From Paramyrothecium sp. XJ0827 (lineage: Eukaryota; Ascomycota; Sordariomycetes; Hypocreales; Stachybotryaceae), in the NCBI GenBank assembly GCA_020881915.1, contig JAJFPB010000003.1, positions 4,402,001 through 4,466,000 on the forward strand: DNA of 64,000 nt. Reading direction: 5' to 3'. The position numbers were made by a program, and so were the translations under genes. The notes beneath the pieces are model-generated. The model had not been told where the DNA came from, did not search any database, and saw only the letters and a program-made list of their open reading frames with translations. Below are positions 43,553 through 53,800 of this stretch, piece by piece (position 1 is the first letter of the stretch; each line of letters opens with the position of its first letter).

Positions 43553-45781
43553 TCACGGGGACTTGTTTCCTCCGGCACGGTCAACGCCATCGGCAAACCT
43601 GCCATCCTCCCTTGTCTTGATAGTTTCTTCAGTCGCCTCTACGGGCTCGGCTGTCTCTGAAGGCGATTCGGTCGACGGCTCCTGAGTCGACGGCTCGGCG
43701 GCTGATTGCTCGATAGTAGCATCCCCCTGGCGAGGTGAGCGCTTTTGACCCTTCTCTTCTTGGCGAGGAGGCCTTGCCAATGGGTACGCCATGAATGGGT
43801 TGTCGCCTATTCTGACACCACGTCGTCGACGTCCTGGGACCTTCGCAGGCACCAGCGACTTCCTATAGCGTAAAATAGAGTGCTTCTTCAGCTCGCCCGC
43901 CGCCTCATCAAAGGCAGTGGCGTGGGTCTCGTACTGCTTCTTCATATCCTGGATATAGGTCTGGAAAGAAGTGCTGCTGGATCCACCCTCTTCCTGTTTT
44001 GAGACTACCAACCCACGGTCGACGTCCTTCTGGAGGCCCAACAAGGCCCGCTCGTAGGCATCTGCTTGCTGTTCATGATAATCCGCCTTCTGCTGCAGCC
44101 CCGCAACTTCCTCCGATACCTTTGGTGGCCATTCGGTCTTGCCAGTGTCCTCTGCATACCGGCGCCTTGTGATTCCATTGGGCGACAGATACCAGTGCCT
44201 TCTTGCGCGTTTGAATTCTCTGAGCTCCTCGGCATCAAGCAGCCCTCTTTTGTGTAAAGTGACGTATTGGTAGAGCTGCGAACGGCCTGGGCTCCGAGAT
44301 TTGACACCTCTGGTTCTTTCCAGACCTGGAAGCTTGAAGAAGTCGCGAATAAGATAAAGACTTCCAGTTACAACGAGAGGGCCCCCGGCAGCAGTTCCAC
44401 ATGCCCACTGCATGGCATCGTAGATGTTGGGTGCCCCATCGTAGACTGCACCACTGGTAATTATGGTGGAAGCAATCTCACGTCCTGCCTGAACTGAAGC
44501 AGGCGGTGGATCAGTGGGACCCTGCTCGAATTCGATGAATGCAACGTTGTCCTGTGGCCGGAGAAGCTTCTCGATAATGGCGGCAAATGGCTTTGATGGC
44601 CCAGATGAAATACCCATTACCCATGTTACAGGCGCGTCACCATCTCGCAGGTTGTTGTCCACATGCTTCGCCAACGACTCAATTCCCAGCATGTTATGGG
44701 CGCCATCGACCAGCACAGGCTCCCGCCGCTGCCCACCCGTGAGCTCTTCGACGCCAACCTTCTCAAGTCTGCCCGGCATGAAAGGATCCAGAGCTAGAAG
44801 CCTATTGACATCAATGGGTTGCTCGGGAAATAGCTTGCGGAAGGCTAGCAACGCGCAAAGAAGATTTTGCTTTTGATACTCCTCGAGCTTGAACCTGGTT
44901 GTGTCAATCTGATCGAGGAAGGGCAGGGCCTCGTTGGAGAGGCTGACCCAAGTTTTGAGCTCCCCTGCATGTTTCATAACCTCACTGATGACCGCTTGGG
45001 AGTTGGTGTAGTCCAGAACGCAGGGCACGTCTTTGCGCATGATACCGGCCTTGACCTTGGCGATCTTGCGAATGGTGTCACCGAGATACTCCTGATGATC
45101 CAGGTCGATTTTCGAAATCACGGTCACGGACTTCTGCAGCATGACGTTTGTGGCATCAGTTGCGCCGCCCATGCCGACCTCGACGATGCCATACCCGACC
45201 CGCATCTTATTAAAGACATGGAATGCTGTGGCAGTGTCGGCCTCAAAGGGTGTGATATCTCCTATGCTGCTGGCATTTTTGTGGTTGCCGTCTTTGGGAT
45301 TCTCAAAGAGCCAGCGACGAGCCAATAGGGTCTTGGATTTACTCTCCACCTGCCGGAGTTCCGCATCAAACATGCGCTTATTGACGTACAGCCCATTGAT
45401 GGTGACGGCATTGTGCCTCTCTGGAAAGGCCGGCGAGGTAAAGGTACCGAAGCTGAGGCCTGACAGCTTGAAGAGGCCGGCGAGAAAGGCGCATATCGAG
45501 CCCTTGCCGTTGGTGCCCGCAACGTGAACGCCCTTCCAGGTCTGCTGTGTAGGAGCAACGCGGACGATGCGGTCAAGGCCGAGGCGGATGTTGCGATGCT
45601 GAGGCGAGGTAGGCTCGGGATACTCTCGAGCTATCCGGCGTATCGCCTTTGCGTCGGGGTCCCGGCTTGGATCCGGACGCTGGCGCTTTGGAGGACCATG
45701 CTTGTCCCTCAGGAGCGCCCGCCTGGTAATGACAGCCCGGATGCGGTTGAGGGCTGCCGAGACGTCGTTTCGGCTCACCAT
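43553..45781 (-). CDS. Folylpolyglutamate/dihydrofolate synthase-like protein with C-terminal extension
   Basis: One uninterrupted exon, 742 residues. Residues about 50-490 form a Mur-ligase/FPGS fold: P-loop GTNGKGS (89-95), the EVGMGG metal/ATP segment near 201, DLDHQEYLGDT, KAGIMR and VDGAHN (358-363). The folate-binding region reads TSPAFPERHN (about 115-124) where FPGS and FolC enzymes normally have SPHL, so it is a divergent member. It might use another substrate. From about residue 498 a second, highly charged region of about 245 residues follows (SQLYQYVTLHKRGLLDAEEL, KRARRHWYLSPNG, then coiled coil and a Ser/Glu/Pro-rich disordered tail). I do not recognise it. The N-terminus is Arg-rich and could be a mitochondrial signal. 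The gene is divergent from the disordered-protein gene at 47 kb. Confidence 0.88.
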   Translation of the reverse strand: MVSRNDVSAALNRIRAVITRRALLRDKHGPPKRQRPDPSRDPDAKAIRRIAREYPEPTSPQHRNIRLGLDRIVRVAPTQQTWKGVHVAGTNGKGSICAFLAGLFKLSGLSFGTFTSPAFPERHNAVTINGLYVNKRMFDAELRQVESKSKTLLARRWLFENPKDGNHKNASSIGDITPFEADTATAFHVFNKMRVGYGIVEVGMGGATDATNVMLQKSVTVISKIDLDHQEYLGDTIRKIAKVKAGIMRKDVPCVLDYTNSQAVISEVMKHAGELKTWVSLSNEALPFLDQIDTTRFKLEEYQKQNLLCALLAFRKLFPEQPIDVNRLLALDPFMPGRLEKVGVEELTGGQRREPVLVDGAHNMLGIESLAKHVDNNLRDGDAPVTWVMGISSGPSKPFAAIIEKLLRPQDNVAFIEFEQGPTDPPPASVQAGREIASTIITSGAVYDGAPNIYDAMQWACGTAAGGPLVVTGSLYLIRDFFKLPGLERTRGVKSRSPGRSQLYQYVTLHKRGLLDAEELREFKRARRHWYLSPNGITRRRYAEDTGKTEWPPKVSEEVAGLQQKADYHEQQADAYERALLGLQKDVDRGLVVSKQEEGGSSSTSFQTYIQDMKKQYETHATAFDEAAGELKKHSILRYRKSLVPAKVPGRRRRGVRIGDNPFMAYPLARPPRQEEKGQKRSPRQGDATIEQSAAEPSTQEPSTESPSETAEPVEATEETIKTREDGRFADGVDRAGGNKSP

Positions 45782-47097
45782 GGCCGAGGCATCTCAGTCC
45801 GGGGGTTCGCCAGCCTCGAAGCAGAACAGGCCGTGAAGGGGCCTGGAGGCGCGCGGCAGGAGATATGCCACGACCAGATGGAAGGCTCAAGCGGAACTAA
45901 TGAGTCTTCCTGGGCTGCTTCGATTGAATGAAGGGCTGCGCGTGAGATGGGCGGCGTGAAGAATGAGCGGCGAGCTATCTCAAATTTCATATGCTCCGAG
46001 ATGCATGACCATACGATACCGGACCCACCCAAGCCACAGACCCGAGTGAGCACTGATAAGATGTGGCTGTGCACCACTTGTAGAATTGACTACCGACTCC
46101 GGTCGCGTTCGACTTGGCGAGCGGGGAACAATGTTTCTGCTTTGCGAGCTTCAAGGAGCTAAAAATAAAAGATTATTTCAATGATCTGTGATTCACTCAA
46201 CTGTTGGACATTCTTACAAGAATTCAATGATTCCACTATTAGGAGAGCAGAAAATAATGATTGTTGCGGTTCATGTAGGTACTACATCTGAGGCTCGTGT
46301 TTTAGCAGGGCTAGGTACCTGCTTGCTTGGCATTGGCTGTTAGTGTCCCGTGCCGTTGCATGTCCTGATTGCATGAACTCTGTCACATTGCACTAACATC
46401 AAACTGTGTCAGTGAGAAACCGGGTCTCCAGGCAGAGAAGCTCGAGATGACTCTGACCTGTCCTTCCGTCAAGCTAATTAATGGTCGACCTCGAGTTCCT
46501 GACTCCAATTTTTGCACAATTCTTCTTTTTCTTTCTTTCAACTTATTCACTCGTCGTATCCTTGGCCTCTCCCTTCCTCTCACTCAAGATAATTTCTGTT
46601 CATTGCATCGCCGCTCCTTGTTAATCCAGCAGGCCTCCGTTCACCCGTCTCCGGCACCACTATTTGATGCACAGCGAACGCCACTTTCGATTGCTTGCAG
46701 CTGAACAAGTCCAAGAGCTACTTTAGTAGGGTACCTTCCTTAGCTACGGTAGTGGACCGGTACCTACGAGGCCGGTAGGCAAGGTATACTTTAGACGCCG
46801 CTCGCCTGGACGCTTGGATGCAACAGTAGCCCCCAGGCGCCCTCCCGCAGATCTCCTCCCCTTTTCGCAGCGGCCATCGCTCAAAGAAAGGGTTCGGCTG
46901 GCCAAATTTCACCCCCCTGCGCATTCCCAACTTTCAACCTCCCTCCTCCCCTTCCCTTCTCCACCACCGCAAAAACCAAACCCCCCCAGCAACGACTCCA
47001 TCACCAAGCGCCAGCTGATCCCCGCCAGCGTCATTCCTTTGCCCAAGCGCTGTCGCCGGTCTCTACCCGCCCATCGCATCGGATCCCGTCCAGCATC
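45782..47097. promoter_or_regulatory. Shared upstream region of FPGS-like gene and disordered-protein gene
   Basis: 1.3 kb between divergent starts. Three GGTACC motifs occur (46314-46319, 46730-46735, 46759-46764). The last 250 bases before 47098 are C-rich and A-poor, as in a leader. Open frames here, such as 46369-46704, show no protein features. Confidence 0.5.
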
Positions 47098-49030
47098 ATG
47101 GGCCTTCCGTAAGTCTCGCCTTTTCCCCTGCTGCTGCATTTGTTTCTTTCTTCTGCATTTGCGCTCCTTGCAATTGCAGCGCCGGCCCCTGCGCTGCACG
47201 TCCTCTTATCGCCCATTCGGTGGAAAAAAAAACCTTGTTCGCGGTCCGGACCACCACGCGCTACCTCTATGCGCGGACCGACCCCGAGTCGCAGAAGCTT
47301 GACGTTACGGCTCGCTCGTCTCGTGCTCCGTCAACATTGCCGGTCGCGTGCGATTACCATCGATGCAGTTTTTGCCGTCGACTACCGTGCCTCCTCTCAT
47401 TGTCCTCCGCGTTTAGTCGCGTCTTACTGATCGCTTCGCCGCCAATCACAGACTCTTTGTCGCACCCGTCGAATCAGACCTTCCATCCAAATCCGCGTCA
47501 AAACACGGCGTAACATCACCTCCGCGCTCCAGTATACGGCGATCTGGATGGCGCGACACCCGCGTAGCTAATGCGCGACGCGGCGGCTTGAGATTGTACG
47601 GAAATTTCCATCCAGGTCTGGCTGCCGCTCACGACGCCCCGTCGGATCTGGGTGATCTTTCAATTCCACCAAGAAGAAGCGCCGTCCGATTGTACGCACC
47701 CGCAGACCATGACCTGCGCTACTCTGCGCACGCAGATCCGTCTGCTGCGCTGGACGACGCACCCTTGCCTCCAAATCTTGTGCCCATAGACGTTGACGCG
47801 GGCGAGCCTGTTTCAGACACCATCCATCAGACACCCGCCGAGGCGTCCCAAGCTGGAGAGCGTCGCAGAGAAAGGCTGCAAGCAATGTTGCATGCTGGGC
47901 TGCGCTCATTGAATACAGTACGGCCGGATGAGGATCGCACACAAGAATACCTAGGCTGGTTTGCCAGAGAGCCGGAGCCGGAGCCCCAGAGATCGGAAGC
48001 GTCAGCGCGGCGGCAAAGGAACGCACAATTCGTACGCTTTATTCCCTGGCATCACCGCATGTCAAGCATTTGTATTTACTAACTCGCTGCGCAGTTGAGG
48101 TATCTTGATCATCAATATGACCGCGTTCCCGGGGGATCGCTTCCGCCTGGCGACAACCAACGCGCTGCTGCACCAGCTCGGGAAAGCCCTGTTGACGATC
48201 GTGAGCAGTCGCGGACCGGAGCGTCTGCACGACGTGCCTGGCGACAGCAATCCCGTCTTTCCCGGAATAATCCATTCCGACGCGGTCAATCCTCCCGGCG
48301 AGGTGTTGACGGCTTGGGAGACCGAGACAGAAGCCTCAGCCCAGAAGTATGGGATACTCTTCTTAGCACCCTGACCCCGGATCCTCAACCACCCAGCGCT
48401 ACCTCATCTTTCGTGTCCGCCGCTGCATCACAGACCGCCGGCCCTTCGTCTACAACAACCCCGCCCACAGCAGATGCCGAGGCCCAAGTTGATGGTCCCT
48501 GTGAGTCAGGCTGCGAACACTCAGATGGAGAAGACGATGACTACGAGTCCGGACCCCCCTTCCCTCTCTCGCCCGATCCGCGAGTAGTTGGCCCTGTCAG
48601 AGACTACAACTTGGACGGACCCGCCGACGGACCTTTTACACGCTCTACAAGGCGTGAGAGCCGTGATAGGTCTTTCCGGCGTTCTGCTGCCCCGGATGGT
48701 CCTATCTCTCACTCGCGTCAAGGAACAACGGACGACACGGCAGGCCGGGTTGGTGGTGCCGTGCCACTCTCTCGTCTACTCCAACCTCCTCCGCGGGACG
48801 GCTGGGTTGGGCGGATGTCTGTGGGTGCTTCGGATGAGGAACATGGCGAGGATGGAGGCCGAAGAGATCGGGAAGGATCAACTAATAACAACGTGTCAGG
48901 CGGTGACGAGGATCTGTCGGGTATGCAACGCATCATCCGCAGCCTGTCCTGGAGGCAGGACATACCAGAGGAGTGGTGGGCAGAGGCAGGCCTCAGGCGT
49001 ACACTGCCCCCAGACACGGAGCTTTCATGA
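47098..49030 (+). CDS. Long intrinsically disordered protein of unknown function
   Basis: Three exons: 47098-47108 (11 nt, MGLP), 47452-48031 and 48095-49030, giving 508 residues. The assembled start MGLPLFVAPVESDLPSK reads smoothly, and all junctions are GT-AG (GTAAGT...CACAG, GTACGC...GCGCAG with an ACTAAC branch point). Most of the chain is low-complexity, rich in Ser, Arg, Pro, Asp and Gly. Two islands look ordered: a helical segment around 145-215 (RRRERLQAMLHAGLRSL and LRYLDHQYD) and the C-terminus MQRIIRSLSWRQDIPEEWWAEAGL. No enzyme domain, signal or membrane segment is visible. The C-terminal helix with EEWWAEAGL resembles a conserved peptide in otherwise disordered fungal proteins, but I cannot name a family. 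The first intron is long (343 nt) for this window. Confidence 0.7.
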
Positions 49031-50860
49031 AGGCGATTGGAATTGCAACAACGGTACAGGGCAAGGGGATGCTCTCGACAAAGCAAAGAGTAATGACTGG
49101 CGTGTTCCAGGCGGAGAGGTATAGCAGAAAGCTCGATTGAATGCCAGGATGGCACTCAAGGGTTGACTCGTCAGGAGCAATTGGATGACTTGAACGATTT
49201 GTATCATATCTGTATTTTGTTGACCCAAAAGGGGTCCGACCAAAGTTGTCGACTGCAGCAGGCGTAATTACGTTTCTTCTTCCTTTTTTTCTTCTTCTTT
49301 TTTTCTTCTTTTTCTTTTCTTTTCTTTTTCAGATGGAAACCAGGAATTGACACTTGTTCCAGGTCTGAAAGAAATGGATCGCACATATCATGCCGTATTT
49401 AACAGACTCAGTTCGAAATGACCCATCGCCCACTAACCACTCTATCACAGTATACACCAACTTCGAATTGTTCAGGGATTCAGGACAGCTACATGCGCTT
49501 CCATGAATGTCGTGGTAGTTGTATGCAGGGCATGTCACGTTCGCGACTTGTTATTCTCAAGAGCCGAGGGAAAAGGCAGACGCCACAGGGGGTCGACGAG
49601 TTCTCACTCGTGGCGGTCAATCTCTGAAAGATGTGGGGGTTTCGAGACGAGACTAGCCTCTGTGCAGTCCAAAGAGGTACAGTAAAGTAAGATAAGGCAA
49701 CAAAGCTCACAATGGCGGCGAGGGCAAATGAGGTGGTCACCCAGGCCCGTATGCCATTGGCCTTTTGTCAATGCCGTGATCTGGCTCGCATGCGAGACCT
49801 TGCGCATGACCAGCGGCATACCGCCTGCCCGAGCTAATGTACCGAGAGAAGGGATGAGAAAGAGTCAATTGGCTGAGGCACAGGCAAGACATCTGGCACA
49901 GCGCGGAGAGTCGCAATAAATCGTGATTTGATCACTTTTGACAGCTTTTTTTTTTTTTCTTTCTTCCTTTCCTTTCCTCAACGGCCTAGAACCAGTAAAC
50001 GTTAGCTGCTAATCTAAGTCATTGGCACATCAATGCGAAAGCAAATTGCGGGGAAAATTTCCTGCCAAACCCCTCCATACGGCGGTGGTGCCTGGAAGCC
50101 ACCCTTGTCCTAGGGCTCGTAGCGCCGGCCCAGCAGGCCCGTATAGCGTCGACCATCCCTAGAGCGCTGTGCGATCAGTGGCGCCATCGCTGTAGCATAG
50201 CCGGAGCATCGGTGGCGGCACCCGATCTGGGCTCATTCGATAGTGCCCAGCGACGAGACGCATCTTTCCTTAATTTGGGTGCAAGATTCGAGCCAACACG
50301 CCTGGATTTGGACGTCCCCGTTCTACCGCTGTCGTTAGGGGGAAATGGGCACGCTCGTCTCGTTTCACGTCATCGTCTCGTTCTTTTTTGGTTTTTTTAA
50401 CACCTCCCTAGTACCTAATCTCATCCTCACGTACCTATCTCTGGATCCCCGTGCTCACCGCCAGGGCCATCCCTGAACGCCCACTCGACGAAAATCCCAT
50501 GCCGTGGCCCGAACGAATGTGACCGCCGTCAACCCTGGTAAACCCGTACGTCCGTTGGGCCCCTCCCCGGCCCTTTCGTCCAACCCACCAGGCTCCCCCG
50601 ACCCGATTCGAGAACGACGAGCGCGAGACGAACGACCGATCCTCCTCCTCCTCCTGCTCCTGCTCCTCCTCAAGGGCTCAGCCGCGCACGCGACCGACGG
50701 TGGATGTGGCTAGGGATGCGACCAATTCCCCCGACACGACCACGACGAGCCGCCCGCTGCATCCCACCTTGCCATCCGCTGCTCTGATCCCGCCTCGATC
50801 GCCAAGCAAGGGCCGGGGCAGAAGACGCGGGAGGGACAAGGTGCCGTTGAAGATCCAGAC
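49031..50860. other. Intergenic region with polypyrimidine tracts
   Basis: Lies between two plus-strand genes. 49273-49330 is an almost unbroken T/C tract followed by AG at 49331-49332, resembling a splice acceptor. 49946-49980 is a second T-rich tract. 50400-50860 is the probable promoter and leader of the SepH gene, and contains TACCTA elements and a TCC-rich microsatellite. The short open frames lack features. Confidence 0.5.
50641..50673. repeat. TCC/TGC trinucleotide microsatellite
   Basis: Eleven near-perfect TCC-type triplets with two TGC interruptions, about 190 bases upstream of the SepH start codon. Probably in its leader or promoter. Confidence 0.85.
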
Positions 50861-53800
50861 ATGGTGCACCCGGCGGACCGCCAGTACCAGCCCAATGGCC
50901 GGCCCTCCGCCGTGGTCGTCTCGCGGGAGCGGAGCGCCGCGCCAGGCACGCCGTCCCGCAAAGAGAAGCAGCGTGAAAGCTCAGCCCTGCAGGATCCGGG
51001 CCTGAAAGACTACGTGCGTTTGTCTCCTTCGTCCCCCCGATGCAGCTGTCTTTGCCCGGCTCGACACAAGCTCTTGTAACCCGAGTCCTTGGATGGGCGT
51101 GGGGTTGAAGCAATTGAGACATACATTTCACGTGAAGGGCCATCCATGACGAGGCTGACACAGCGAGTTTACAGAGACTAGGCGAATGCCTCGGCAAAGG
51201 AGCGTTTGGGTCCGTGTACAAGGCCTTCAACTGGGGCACCGGTGAGGCGGTTGCGGTGAAGCAGATCAAGCTGGCAGACCTTCCCAAGAGCGAGCTGCGT
51301 ATGATAGAGGTGCGTCGTATTACGTCCCCGCCGATATGCCGATAATTCATCGCTTACTTACACCTTTGCCGCGCGACAGAGTGAGATTGATTTGCTGAAG
51401 AACCTTCACGTAAGTATTTAAGGCAGGCATTTCTTCCTCTTAAGCAACACCGGCTCATGACTTGTAGCATGACAACATCGTCAAGTACATCGGCTTCGTT
51501 AAATCTGTCGACTGCTTGAACATCATTCTAGAGTATGGCTCACATCTTTGCCTGCCTTGAGTGCAAACTAACTTCATGCCCACAGGTACTGCGAGAACGG
51601 CTCCCTTCACTCAATATGTAAAGCGTACGGCAAATTCCCTGAAAATCTGGTCGGCGTCTACATGACACAGGTGCTCCAGGGGCTGGAATACTTGCACGAC
51701 CAGGGTGTGATCCATCGTGATATCAAAGGTGCCAATATCCTCACGACAAAAGACGGGACCGTAAAGCTTGCAGACTTTGGTGTCTCGACAAGCACGCTGG
51801 CTGGTGGGCAGGATAAGGAGGCGCAGGTCGTAGGCACGCCGTACTGGATGGCGCCTGAAATCATTGAGCTGTCTGGAGCCTCCTCTGCCTCGGACATCTG
51901 GAGCGTCGGCTGTACCGTAATCGAGTTACAATCCGGCAAACCGCCGTATCACAATCTGGCTGCCATGCCGGCGTTGTTCGCAATCGTCAACGACGACCAT
52001 CCTCCACTGCCGGAGGGCATCTCACATGTATGGCCGCCGCGACGTCATTGTCTGCCTGAATGCTAATACCTCAAGTAGGCTGCGAGAGACTTTCTCATGC
52101 AATGCTTCCAAAAGGACCCGAATCTTAGAGTTACCGCCCGCAAGCTTCTTCGGCACGCCTGGATTGCCGGATGCAGGCGGACCGATGCTCCTGTCTCCAA
52201 GCCACCCGCCAACTTCAGCGAGGCCGTGGAGGAAGTCAAGCAGTGGAACAAGGCCCTGCAGTCGTCGGAAACGTCGCTTCGCGCCTCCGTGGGCTCTGAA
52301 AGCAACGTCCCCTCATCTCGCCTCACGGGTGGCACGCCGGCCAAAGGCCCGTTGAGTCTCGCAAAGCAAAGACCAGGCGCAGAGGCATTCAGGACGCCAG
52401 AGCTCGATGGTAAGTTGAATCGAACAAAGAAGTGTGATCCGAGCACGAGCGTGCTTGGGCGTTTCCCCCTCCCTGCGCTACGCACCCTCCCTTGAATCAA
52501 TAAGATAGCCCCAAAAGTTGAGCATAAACTGATTCCTCCGCCGGCAGACGACGATAATTGGGATGATGACTTTGCAAGCGCAATCTCCCCGAGTGCACTG
52601 CAGCTGCCTCACCTGAAGCCGCAGGACAATTTCGGAGGCTTGCTCTCCAGCGACAGGCTGAAAGCCTTCGCGTCGGTGAACGACGGGAGGAACGAAAGCA
52701 GCAACTACGACGACGATTTTGAAGGTGAATTATTGACCATCAAGGGACCCCACCACTACCACGATATGGACGCCCAGGAGCATACCATTCGGCCCATCCC
52801 GAAGGTAGAAAAGCATGTCGAACCGGCAAAGTCGCATCATCGAAACAAATCGAGTTCCAGCAAGGTAGTGCTCTCCGGCAATTCCGTTCAGACCAAGTCA
52901 CCATCCAAATCTCACCTCGGGAATAAATTTGAACTACCGCCTCGGCCAGACCTGGCATACCGGGAGCAGAGCGTGGAAGACTATTCAGACCTGTTTTTGG
53001 AAAACGACAATGATTTCGATCAAAGAGTCAGCCAGGCCGTCCAAAGGGTATGTTTCTCGGGCTGTTACTTGTTTCTTGACTGACAATTTCTAGGGCATAC
53101 GGCAAGTTGACGCGCCGCAGTTATTTCATCCTTCTGATCTTACGAGCCTGCCTCGGTCAATGCAAGCTCCTAGCGGTGGTAGTTTCAAGAAGAAGGCCTT
53201 GTCCCGGCCTTCAGTGCTGCCAGATAGGCCGATGAGGCGGACTCGTTCATCGATTGAGATCCAAAGGTTCGCCGAGGATGACGATGAGGACTTTTCAGAC
53301 GTTTTCGGTCCCAGCGAGACGCTAACAGAGAAAGAGGAGAGCGAAAGAGGCTCGGAAGATGGCGGGCTGATGCTGCTCTCCAAAATCTCCGGCAACTCGT
53401 GGCTTGGAGACGACGAGGATGAGGACGATCCTTTCGCATCCATGGATCCCGGATGGGACGAGATGGATCTGGAAGCGAACATTGCTCGAGATAGGCACGC
53501 AAGACTCACAGAAAAGGTGGAAGACTTGGTGAGGCTACTGAAAACTAATGAAGGCGAGGATGCATTGACAGACATTGCGGAAGAGTTGGTGAGTACATTT
53601 GTCCTGATTTCTGGATTGAGCTGACGATGTACAGCTTGGGCTACTTTGGGAGCATACCGAGGTCAAGAATCTTATCATCAGTGCTCATGGATTGTTACCC
53701 ATATTGGAGATTCTTGAACCTTGTACAGTAACCAGCAAGCAGTACATGATACTGCAGCTGCTCAAGGTCGTCAACGCGGTATGTCGTTGATCGCCTATTC

